A model generated the notes under the pieces. The model searched no databases. It was not told where the DNA came from and was given only the letters and a program-made list of their open reading frames with translations. Shown here in pieces: positions 54,553 to 64,000 of a stretch of 64,000 nt of DNA. The stretch comes from Taxillus chinensis. Its lineage: Eukaryota; Streptophyta; Magnoliopsida; Santalales; Loranthaceae. Numbering within the stretch: the first letter of the stretch is position 1; the number at the start of each line of letters is the position of its first letter. The translations under genes and the position numbers were made by a program. The stretch covers positions 4,560,021 to 4,624,020 of the forward strand of contig CM042087.1 in assembly GCA_023512835.1 (NCBI GenBank), in the 5' to 3' direction.

Positions 54553-57245
54553 GTTTGGGAAATTGAAGTACTAATTTTGATTTTTCTTTTTTTTGTTTGA
54601 AAACATGAAAACGTTTTTTTGTTTTTTTTTTGTTTTTGTTGGAAGACATTTGGAAAACATTTCATGAAAACATTTTCAAAACATGTTATTGAAGAGATTT
54701 TGAAAAAAACATTTTATTGAAAAACGTTTTGTTTTTTTTTTTTTGCTTGTTTTTCTGTCTTATTTTGTTTTTTTTTTGCTTGTTTATTTGTTTGTTTGTT
54801 TGTTTTGTTTTCTTTTTTGAAATTGAAAATGCATATATCAAAATAGATGTGGAGTGTGTGAGTGTGACATCCACAAAAATAAAATCACTCTTTTTTTTTT
54901 CTTTTTCTTCATGCCTCCCTTTGCTCTCTCTTTTTTTTTTGAGTTTCCTTGCTGTTACATATTACAATTTTGTGTGTCACGACAATTACAGTCAATAAAA
55001 CGGAAGAAAATTAATAAAAGGCGAGATAATGAAAAGAAACAACACAATACCACAATTACAATAAAAACAAAAGAATAGCGTAAAGCAAATCGAAATGAGA
55101 AATTAACCCGACTTTATCTTGGATTTAGGGCTTCGATTGCTGCAACGTTGGCGGGAAGACGCGAGTCCTTTCTTGGTGCTTTTAAAGAGAGGTGGCTGGG
55201 TGAAATTTGCAGCAGACCTGGGCGTGGGAAGCAGGGGCCTCTCCTTTTTCTTTTTCTGTCTTTCTTTTTTCTTTCTCTCTCTGTTTTCGCTAGGACGAGA
55301 CTGGGGCAGAGTTCTCTTCTTCCTTTTTTTGTTTTGACTCTGGGCAAAAAGCAAATAGGCAGATAGGCAGATTGGAGGACTAAATCGAGAGAGGGCTGGA
55401 ACGAGATAGGCAGATAGGCAAAAAAAGGAGGGCTGGAACAAGATAGGACTGAATCTTAAAAGGACCAGCTGAATGGCAGAAAGACTGGATGTAATCCTCT
55501 CTTTTCTGGATTTTGGATCTCTATTTGCATTGTGTTTTTTCAACGAACAGCCCTCTTTTTTTTTCAACGATGATCTCCCTTTTTCCAACCAATTAGCTCT
55601 TTTTTTTTTAACCAACTAGCGCTCCCCAGTCTCAACGAACCAGGCCCCCTTTTTTTTTCTCTTAACTCTCTGTTTTTTCTCTCTGCACTGGGATGATGGA
55701 GGATTCCCCCTTTTTTTCTTTCAGCGAACTGTGCTCTTAATTCATGATCTTTCTCTTCTCTCTTTTTTTATCTTCAACGAAAACCCACACCCCGAAGAAC
55801 TCTTCCTTTTTTTTGCGCAGGGACGGGCAACTGCTTCTTAAAGGATTGCAGAAAGTTGTTATCTTTTTTTTTTTTTTTGGCTGGACTGTCATAATTGCAG
55901 TATTATTTGATGTAGTATTTTAATTTGCAGATTTGTATTTTGTCTGGTGGACAGCCTGTGCGGAGAACAGGGGAGCTCGTGATTGTCTTTTTGAACTTGT
56001 ATTTTAGCAGCGCATGTGACTGACAGGTTGGTGAGAAATAATTCCTTGTCTGATGGTCAGCGCAGAAGATGAGTCCCGTGAACGACCAACGAGAGGAAAA
56101 AAAGGAAATCCGTGAGAAAAAAGTCGGCGCGAGAAACCAGCGAGAAAGAAAAAAAAATCAGCGAAGGCAGAAAGGGTCGGAGGTTCGAAGTGTCGGCAGG
56201 TCGGAGCGTCGGCAGGTCGGAGCATCGGCAGGGTCGAAGCTTTGGTGGGTCGAATTTCAGTGGGGCAAAAGTCAACGGTCAACGGGTCGAAGTGTCGGCA
56301 GGTCGAAGGTCGGAGGTTGACAGGCTTCGAGGGTCCGTGGGTCGTAAGTCAAGGTTCGAAGGTTCGCAGGTCAAGGCATCGCAGGGTCAAGGGTCGAAGG
56401 GTCGAAGGTCGGAGTGTCGGCAGCGAGGCTTCGAGGCTTCGAGGGTCGAAGGTGGAAGGCGTACGGGTACCGCGGATCGAAGGTCGGAGTGTCGGCAGTG
56501 AGGCTTCGAGGCTTCGAAGCTCCGAGGCTTCGAGGCTCCGAGGCTTCGATGCTTCGAGGCTTCGAGGCTCCGAGGCTTCAATGCTTCGAGGCTTCGAGGC
56601 TTCGGGGCTTCGAGGCTTCGGGGCTTCGAGCTTCGGGGCTTCGAGCCGGGGCTTCGAGCTTCGGGGCTTCGAGGCTTCGAGCTTCGGGGTCAATGGGTTG
56701 AAGTGTTGGCAGGTCAATGGTCAACAGTCAACTTTTTTTTTTTTAACTTTTAATTACCTTTTTACCCCCACCAAAAATGCAAAAATGGGTAACCTTCCAG
56801 GAATTGTTTGGGGAGATCCGTATTCGCATACATAGGCATTTTGAAGGGTTTCGCATGATCACTTTTGCGGGCAGTTTGACCAGGGGCATTGACCGTCTTT
56901 TGGCAAGTTTGACTTTTTCCAACGAAAGTTGTTTTGGCCATAACTTCTTCATTTTAAGTCCGATTTGAGCTCGGTCAAGTGCGTTGGTCTCGAATTTTCA
57001 TCCTCCATCACCTGGTGTTGGTCTTGGGGCACTTCAAGGACTTCAAGGACTTGTAGCAAAAATCATTAATTTTGAACTCCCCCATCCATGTCAATTGTAT
57101 CCATCTCGTGCCGATTGGGGTAGACCATTCCTTGGAAGTATGGGATCATTGCGGACCTGTTCAACAAGGTACATGGCATGGGCAGAAAGGTATATCAAAT
57201 GGGGTTAGTATGTCCAACCCGGACAAAATGGGGTCCAACACCATG
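53929..57245 (-). mobile_element. LTR-C3: complete solo LTR (family C, 3307 bp) with perfect CCATG duplication
   Basis: The LTR is 53934-57240: minus-strand TGTTGGACCCCATTTTGTCC at the right end and CAGTGATGACA at the left. The 5 bp duplication CCATG is at 53929-53933 and 57241-57245. It is the reference for LTR-C1 and C2. Low-complexity T-rich tracts include 54376-54402 and about 54517-54552. ORFs here are low-complexity or repeat-derived and are not called. Confidence 0.93.
56400..56700. repeat. GGCTTCGAG tandem repeat in LTR-C3
   Basis: The largest of the three blocks: about 25 units of GGCTTCGA, GGCTCCGA or GGCTTCGG, preceded by GGGTCGAAGG / GTGTCGGCAG units from 56165. Confidence 0.9.
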
Positions 57246-57973
57246 CTTGATATATCTTTTTACCTCTTTGTGTTAGCATGGTTCTACCATAGGTGAAGTC
57301 ACAATCTTCTATTCTAAAGAGCATTGGGATAATCTGATTACACTCAACTTGTCTTCCACCTTGCAGTGGTGCATATGCAGTTCCTTCCCAAGGACCTAAG
57401 AGTGGAACCCAATTATAGTTCCCGTAGCTATATGTCATGCAGACCACCGTCATTGAAGGAGCAGTCCAGGTAATGTCATCTTCTCTGATATTCTCTAACT
57501 TCTTCATCTAGTCTTCAAAGCTTTTAGGCAAATTCCATTTGTTGAGTAGAATATCCAATAACGTCGTGGCTGGCAACTGATACACGGAAGGAAATCGAGA
57601 GACAGTACAAGGGAAATGTCCTTACAGCCAGGTGCAAAGGAGAGGCAGGCACCCCATGAACTTCCCTGAGCCCTTACTCCTCAGATAGCTAAGAAAGCGA
57701 ATGATTTCAGCCAATATAGCAGGAGTAGGGTCACATCCTTTGAGTACCTGCTGAACCAAATCTACTATTGCTCCATTGATGTTGGCCGGGATCCTCGGGA
57801 AGATGATTAACCCATATATGGCTAGTGTAAGTAGTTTGTGCGCCGCTGCTTCTATTGTATTTTGCATTAATATCGTTGCGCATGGAAGATATTCTCGCCC
57901 ACCATAGTTTGTAGTCGTTGTTGAGTCCTAGAATGGCTTTCCCCATATCTCAGCAAAGGCCCTTCGACATGAT
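57241..57973 (-). pseudogene. T1 gag, N-terminal part
   Basis: Minus-strand sequence with ILLNKWNLPKSFE and WVPLLGPWEGTAYAPLQGGRQ (57420-57350), a pattern of Ogre/Tat gag N-termini, and upstream LVQQVLKGCDPTPAILAEII (57760-57700). Several stops and frameshifts are present. The right edge at 57973 is cut by the copia LTR-F2. Confidence 0.75.
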
Positions 57974-58429
57974 TGTTGGATCAAGCCTAGACTTTGAATG
58001 ATGTGGGAAAACCCTATGTAATTTGATTTGAGACATTGCATGTTTATTCTTAAGTTATTGCAGAAGATATGATCTTAATCCGGACCTTCACTCGTGAGAG
58101 CAAAGCAAAGGACTGGATATATAATCCTGATCCGGCAAATGTGAGTGTCATCAAACACTTGGTAAATAACCAAGTCTACACTCCATATGGAATAAGGATC
58201 ATTCGTGCAGACTAAACACTTAAAGCTACGGACTAAGGATTTTGGGTCTTAAAGTTTAAACGCACTAAGTCAAATAGATGCGGAATAAGAATCCTAGTCT
58301 ACATCTCACACGGAGTAAGAGAAAGTCATCGTGGAATAAAAAGCTAAGTCTTCCACTCAGGCAGACTAAGGACAAGAAGACACGAAGTAAGGAATCCGAG
58401 TCTTTCATCCATGCGGAGTAAGGAACGAT
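57974..58429 (+). mobile_element. LTR-F2: 5' fragment of a copia LTR, plus strand
   Basis: Begins TGTTGGATCAAGCCTAGACT, matching the start of LTR-F1, with CGGA(G/A)TAAG repeats from about 58180. Truncated at 58429 by LTR-G4. Confidence 0.87.
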
Positions 58430-59967
58430 TGATAACGTGCATTTATGCCGTTATCCTAGGCCTTATGTAGGGTGTTTTAGAGTATGTTTTGTACCTAGTT
58501 GCATGATATTTTACACATATTTGCTCTAACCCCTAGGAAGACCCTGTTTGATGTATAGTGGTACTTTTTGAGTGTTTTTGGCAGGTTTTGGAGCAACCTT
58601 TTCCCACACACCATGGCTAGATTACTCCATAAACTCAAGAGGAAGCTATAGACTCAAGAGGAAGCTATAGGAAGAAGATGGAAACAAAATGAAGGCAAAA
58701 TCAAGGTGCACGTGAAAAGGCTTTCTCACGTGCATTCTCACGTGCAAGGATTTTATTGCTTAGATGCCTTCTACCACTCAAGAGGAAGCTTCGGAGCAAA
58801 TTTGGGATGATTTGGAGCTGCATGTGAAAAGGGTCTTCTCACGTGCATTCTTGCGTGCAAGCATTTTTGAGCTCCAAATGATGTGTTTTGTTGTTTTAAT
58901 CATTTTCCTCTAAAGAACTGGGGTCCAATTTGGTGTAGTTTGGGTGTTATTGAGCCTACAACGTTGAATAGTGTCACTAACCAAAACGACGTCGTTTTGG
59001 CTGCGACCACATTTATAATTAGGGCACCTTTTTTGTAACCCTAAATTGGCCCAATAAATCCTATAAATAGGGGTTTTTGGAGGCATTGTAAAGCATCTTG
59101 AGTGGGAGAATCTGATCTGAGTTCTGAAAAGAGCTATAGCCATTGCTAAAAGATCGGATTGTCCTTGGCAAGGAGTAATTTTGGGCAGCAGACGCCGGAA
59201 TCTTTGGAGGCTGGAGTCCTGGTTCATCTTGGGGTCTTCCTTTATTGTCCTGGTACTGTAATCATGTTCTTTCTTGTAATTGTTATTGCTTTTGTCATGA
59301 TTGTGGAGTAGTTTTATTAGTCTAGGGGAGCAATGTAACCCCAAATAAATTGTATTCATTTTGGTTATGGTTTTTCAATAAAATAGAATTCAGTTCTTGT
59401 TTAATTCACTTGCTTGTATGGAAATGGCTAGTTTATGCATAATTAGGTAATCTTAGCCCTTGTCTAGGGTGGAACACTAATGAATTAGATTTAATATTGC
59501 ATGATGGACCAAGTCTGCAACTATTAGATTGTTTATCTACCTTGAGCACTTTTATTCACATGGACCAAATGGGATAAAAGCCTTAAATCTATCTTAGCAT
59601 GGACCAAATGTAAGATAGGCCAGAGATAATCAACATGAACATGAACTAGAACATAAATCAAGAACAAGAGCCATAACCAGACTATTACAATCGATTGGGT
59701 GGTAAACATTGTGACCCTAGAGCCTTTATCACTGAAATTTCTATACCAATAGCTTGCCAACATTCTTATTTAATCATTTTTCATTCAAACTATTTGTACA
59801 ACAAAAATCAATTGTCCAGACATAAAATCAACTTATTAGCTTAGTGCTTGCTGCTTAACAGCATTAGCTACCTCCCTGTGGGTTCGACAACCGGAGTCTT
59901 AATACTCCATTTTATTACTTGACCAGTGCACTTGCTGCAAAACCTATAGACATAATTTTTACAGGTC
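58430..59967 (+). mobile_element. LTR-G4: 5' LTR of an Athila-like element (1538 bp)
   Basis: Begins TGATAACGTGCATTTATGCC and ends TTTACAGGTCA, followed by PBS and gag in the expected order. The palindrome CCAAAACGACGTCGTTTTGG is at 58981-59000 and the TATA box TATAAATA at 59062-59069. CACGTG words are at about 58710-58745 and 58840-58846. It carries a short local duplication, AAGAGGAAGCTATAG, at 58637-58670. Confidence 0.93.
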
Positions 59968-59974
59968 AAGTTTT

Positions 59975-59992
59975 TGGGGCCGTTGCCGGGGA
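59975..59992 (+). promoter_or_regulatory. tRNA-Asp-type primer-binding site of the Athila-like element
   Basis: TGGGGCCGTTGCCGGGGA differs by one base from the complement of the tRNA-Asp(GTC) 3' end. It lies 7 bp after the LTR end. Confidence 0.85.
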
Positions 59993-60297
59993 GGCAAGCC
60001 AAACGTTGTTAGGATTAAGTGACATTAGGTGCTTAAGATTATTTATGATCTGGATTTTTAGTTTGTTGTACTTTTGTAGTACGGTGTTACCTGGTATTTC
60101 ATTGTTTTTGCTACTTTGCAGGGGTGCACCATAGGTGTTTGAGAAAATTCCTCTGTGTATGCATCACACCAGGGGTGAGTTATTACCATACGATCCCGAA
60201 ATCGAACGGACGTTGCGAGAGCAGCGAAGGGCTCAGAGGGTATTAGCTGCAGCTGAACAGCAGTTGGAAGGCTTACAAACCTTTTTGTGAAGAAATC
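59993..60297 (+). other. 5' leader of the Athila-like element
   Basis: About 300 bp between PBS and gag ATG. An in-frame upstream segment (LPYDPEIERTLREQRRAQR, about 60181-60237) looks like an N-terminal gag extension, so the true start may be upstream of 60298. Confidence 0.5.
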
Positions 60298-62128
60298 ATG
60301 TCTGAAAACAGAGCAAGAGAAGATCAGGGACACAACGGCCAAGGAGGTTATCAGCCAAGGACCTTCATGGATTATGCTAGACTTGTACTATCGAATGAGT
60401 ATTCAGGCATTAGAAGGGTGCTGGTCCAAGCAAATAACTTCGAGCTGAAGCCTGCGCTACTGCAGATGGTGGGGCAAGATGCATTCCGAGGCTCAGCACT
60501 AGATGATGCACACAACCATCTAGCGCGATTCTTGCAAATTTGTAACACCATCAAAATCAATGGAGTCTCGGATGACGCCATTAAGTTGCGACTCTTCCCG
60601 TTTTCACTGAAGGACCGAGCTCTTGGTTGGTTCCAGTCCCCTACCTGGCTGTAAGATACACACATGGGACCAAATGGTGGAGAAGTTTCTCTCCAAGTAC
60701 TTTCCACCAACAAGAGTTATTCATTTAAGGAGCCAAATAAATCAATTCACCCAGCATGGTGATGAGTCGCTATACGAGGCCTCGTCTGGGAGCGATTCAA
60801 AGACTTGGTTAGGAGGTGTCCTAATCATGGCAGGCCAGAATGGTTACAAGTCGAATCTTTTTGTGCAGGTCTACACGCAAATACAAGGGGCATGATAGAT
60901 ACAGCCGCTTGAGGAGCATTCATGATGATGGAGCCTTCTACATTAGTGGAGCTTATAGAGCGAATGGCGTTGTCCAACTGCCAATGGTCCAGTGACAGAC
61001 GCCCTAGAGCTGAGCCGGTGGCTGCGGTATCAAATTCATCAAATTCAACTCAGTTTGATGAGTTGACAAGGAAGATGGAGTTACTGACTGAGCAAATGTC
61101 AGTGATGGCTATTCGCATGGAGGGCGGAACCGAACAACCCAAGGTCATTCGAAGACGCCGCGCAGCTGCCCACTATACGAAGAAGCCCAATATGTTGGGA
61201 ATCGAGGTGGAGGATTCCAGACACAATTTCAGAATCCAAATCAGTACCAGAATCCTCCTCAGCCCAACAACTTCCAAACTCAGGGAGGACCTCAACAATT
61301 TCAACAACAGCCTTACTTATGGCAAAGGCAGAATAAGGTCCCTGCTACTGGAGCAGCACAGTATGGAGAACATTCTCAGCCACAACTTCCTCCTAGGTTC
61401 CAGAAGATGCCTCAATAGAAGGAGGAAGACAAAGAGAAGGCAAAGGATGAAGAGATGCGGAACTTCTTTTATCAATTTGCTAAGCAAGCAACTAACAGAA
61501 TGAGTAAGGGGGAGACGAGGATTAAGTCCCTTACCAATTCTGTCCAGGATCTTGGAGCGGCTATGAAGAATATAGAGCAGCAGATTGGCCAGCTAGCAAA
61601 TGCAGTTAGGCCATCTTCATCAAATACTTTTTCCAGCAATACGGAGGTCAACCCGAGGGAGCAATGCAAAGCTATAATGCTTAGAAGTGGGAAAGAACTA
61701 CTAGTTGGAGAGAAGAAAATTGAGCCAAACAAGGAGGAGTCGGAACAGCATGCCCAGGAGGAAGCTAAAGAAGGAGGTGCTGAGCAGCATAAGGACCCAA
61801 AAGGACAGGCTAGAAGCAGTCAACCGACAGCCCGTCAGCCTGAAGCTAGCTCTCTCGTTCTGTATAAACCTCCTATGCCGTATCCTCAAAGGCTGAGGAA
61901 AAAGAAGTTAGATGCTCAGTTCCAGAAATTTTTAGACGTATTCAAGAAGCTGGAGGTGAACATCCCATTCATAGAAGCCTTGGAACAGATGCCTGGTTAT
62001 GTCAAATTTTTAAAGGATCTGCTGTCCAAGAGGAGAAGCTACACTGATTGTGAGATAGTGGCTCTCACAAATGACATCAGTGCAGTGGTGCAGCATAAGC
62101 TACCACCCAAGCTTAAAGATCCGGGTAG
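60298..62128 (+). pseudogene. Athila-like gag
   Basis: The ATG at 60298 (MSENRAREDQG) begins a capsid region with ELKPALLQMVGQDAFRGS, HLARFLQICNTIKINGVS and LRLFPFSLKDRALGWF (to 60650), the standard Athila gag core. Frame changes occur at about 60650 and 60780. It continues with SNCQWSSDRRPR (60973 onward), a Gln/Asn-rich segment in a shifted frame (61230-61400), and the QDLGAAMKNIEQQIGQLANA coiled-coil-like stretch (61545-61605). CKAIMLRSGKEL (61666-61701) and the PPMPYPQRL-(KR) segment (61869-61895) are conserved at the gag-protease transition of Athila elements. Frameshifted and not translatable as a whole. Confidence 0.88.
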
Positions 62129-62705
62129 TTTCACTCTGACCTGCACCATTGGCACCTCGCAATTGGAGCAAGCCCTATGTGATTTAGGGGCGAGTATAAA
62201 TCTGATGCCAATGTCCATCTATCGGTGACTGGGCTTGACTGGAATAAAGCCCACTTCCATATCTTTACAATTTGATGATCGCTCGATAGGAAAGCCGGCG
62301 GGCATCATTGAAGATGTTTTAATCAAGGTGGATCGCTTTATCTTCCCAGTGGACTTTGTTGTTTTGGAAATGGAGGAAGATAAAGGTGTCCAACTGATTC
62401 TTGGAAGGCCATTCCTGAGTACCAGAAGGGCCTTGATCGATGTAAACTCAGGGGAGTTGACACTGCGTGTGGATGAAGACGCAGTGGTGTTCAACATGGA
62501 GCGTTCGATGCGCAAGGCGAATGATCATTCCAGCTGCTATTGGATTGATCAGATTGCTGAATTCATAGACAGCTACTTCGAAGAGAGCTTGATCACTGAA
62601 AGCTTGGATCACGAATTGCAGCAAGTGGATTTTGCTGAGGCGGAACCGGAAGAAACTTATGAAGTGCTGGAAGACCCAGTGAGCAAGCGGCGTCCCTCAA
62701 TCTGA
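62129..62705 (+). pseudogene. Athila-like aspartic protease
   Basis: Retropepsin-like domain: FTLTCTIG, then CDLGASINLMP at about 62176-62208 (D-L-G-A-S in place of D-T-G), then LQFDDRSIGKPAGIIEDVL and GVQLILGRPFLSTRRALIDV (62391-62450). The frame is interrupted by TGA stops at 62226 and 62703, both consistent with CGA changes. It lies in the same frame as gag upstream and RT downstream, as expected of a single polyprotein. Confidence 0.85.
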
Positions 62706-64000
62706 ATCCTCAGCAATCTCGGAACCCTTGCCAGTTCTGAAGGAACTCCCGAACATCTGAGGTACGAGTTTTTGGATACACAAGGGCATTACCCTGTGAT
62801 AGTAGCTGCGTCCTTAACAGTAGAAGAAACCAGACAGCTACTAGAAGTCTTAAGGGAGCATAAGCAGGCCCTGGGGTGGTCTCTGGATGATATAAAAGGT
62901 ATAAGTCCAGCAGTTTACATGCACAAGATACTGATGGAGGAGTCTTATACTCCTACTGTAGAGCGCCAACGCAGGCTCAATCCTGCAATGAAGGAAGTTG
63001 TTGGCAAGGAGATTCTAAAGTGGAGGAAAGCGGGCATCATATATGCCATTTCAGATAGCTCCTGGGTTAGTCTAGTGCAAGTGGTTCCCAAGAAGGGCGG
63101 CATGACAGTGGTACGCAATGAGAAGAACGAGCTCATTCCATCCAGTACAGTGACCGGGTGGCGCGTGTGCATCGATTACCGCAAGTTGAATAACGCCACT
63201 CGTAAGGACCACTTTCCGTTACCTTTCATTGATCAAATGCTTGATCGGTTAGCTGGCTACCCGTATTATTGTTTTCTGGACGGTTATTCCGGATAGAACC
63301 AGATAGCAGTTGCCCCGGAGGATCAAGAGAAGACTACATTCACGTGCCCTTTTGGCACGTATGCTTTCAGCATTATGCCATTTGGTCTCTGCAACGCACC
63401 TTCTATTTTCCAGAGGTGTATGATGGCAATCTTTCAAGGGTTGGTGGAGGACATTATGGAAGTCTTTATGGATGACTTCTCGGTATTTGGTTCATCTTTT
63501 TCCATCTGCCTCAGAAATCTGGAAACCGTGTTGATCTGATGCAAGGAAAAGGACCTGGTCTTGAACTGGGAGAAGTGTCACTTTATGGTCAAGGAAGGAG
63601 TCGTCCTTGGGCATAGAGTGTCCGTAGCTGGGTTGGAAGTAGATAGAGCAAAGATCTCCACCATTGAGAGTCTACCTCCTCCCACCAATGTGAAGGGCAT
63701 CCTGAGCTTTCTGGGTCATGCAGGGTTTTATCGGCGGTTCATCAAAGATTTCTCAAAAATTGCCAAGCCCCTAAGCATGCTTTTAGAGAAGGATGTTCCT
63801 TTCATATTTTCTGAAGACTGCCTTCAGGCCTTTACAGAGCTTGAAAGAGAAGCTCGGTTCAAAGACCGGTGATAGTAGCTCCAGACTGGTCGTAACCCTT
63901 TGAGCTGATGTGTGATGCGAGTGACTTTGCAGTCGGAGCGGTGCTTGGGCAGAAACGGGACAAGGTTTTCAGGGCAATATATTATGCCAGTCGCACACTC
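62706..64000 (+). pseudogene. Athila-like reverse transcriptase and start of RNase H
   Basis: In the same frame as the protease. VEETRQLLEVLREHKQALGW leads into RT: VVPKKGGMTVV, RVCIDYRKLNNATRKDHFPL (63165-63225), FLDGYSG-stop-NQIAVAPEDQEKTTF, MPFGLCNAPS, and the intact catalytic box V-F-M-D-D-F-S-V-F at about 63461-63487. The connection segment GFYRRFIKDFSKIAKPL is at 63723-63773. Stops lie at 63294 (TAG), 63537 (TGA) and 63870 (TGA). RNase H begins at about 63897 (FELMCDASDFAVGAVLGQ) and runs off the window end with YYASRT, so integrase and the 3' LTR lie outside. Confidence 0.9.

Noticed and set aside
60298..63872. Programmed frameshift or stop readthrough between Athila-like gag and pol
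   Set aside because: Frame changes and stops are scattered and mostly explained by point decay; the protease and RT share one frame, so a single ancestral polyprotein is simpler.

Overview
This is plant nuclear DNA, almost certainly intergenic heterochromatin of a eudicot. I found no host gene, rRNA, tRNA gene or CRISPR array. Essentially the whole window is nested, decayed LTR retrotransposons. The evidence is Ty3/gypsy and Ty1/copia polyproteins, LTRs with TG...CA ends, primer-binding sites matching initiator tRNA-Met and tRNA-Asp, polypurine tracts and target-site duplications. The species cannot be fixed from the sequence.

Layout. 1-16499: three same-strand copies (A1, A2, A3) of one Ty3/gypsy chromovirus, Tekay-like by eye, with ~1.8 kb LTRs (family A). 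A1 contributes pol and a 3' LTR, and appears to sit inside the 5' LTR of A2. A2 has gag and pol, and its gag carries a 414 bp foldback MITE with a 9 bp target duplication. A2 is cut in integrase by the 5' LTR of A3. A3 is cut near the end of pol by LTR family B (16500-18352). 18353-32452: a scrambled cluster of 3' ends of an Athila-like element (LTR family G). It contains several copies, in both orientations, of an unusual third ORF (plant-transposon-like N-terminus, coiled coil, C-terminal Ulp1/C48 cysteine protease domain) with its own TATA promoter. 32453-39895: a minus-strand Tat/Ogre-like element (T2) with partial family C LTRs, dual RNase H and integrase, but no gag. 39896-47464: a family A LTR, a copia gag split by a solo family B LTR, the copia LTR (family F), and another family A LTR. 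47465-57973: minus-strand Tat-like gag and protease split by a 3.26 kb LTR (D) and a 3.31 kb solo LTR (C3) with a perfect CCATG duplication. 57974-58429: copia LTR fragment. 58430-64000: 5' half of a plus-strand Athila-like element (LTR G4, tRNA-Asp PBS, gag, protease, RT, start of RNase H), running off the window.

The coding regions are nearly all broken. Many stops look like CAG to TAG, CGA to TGA or TGG to TAG/TGA changes, as expected from deamination of methylated cytosine in silenced repeats.

The strongest unusual signals are: (1) a Ulp1/SENP-type protease ORF with a private promoter, placed between pol and the 3' LTR of an Athila-like element; (2) a promoter (U3) cassette shared between the chromovirus LTR A and the Athila LTR G, including an ACGACGTCGT palindrome just upstream of TATA; (3) splice-site-like signals in LTR A and LTR B that would place fast-changing minisatellites inside a leader intron.
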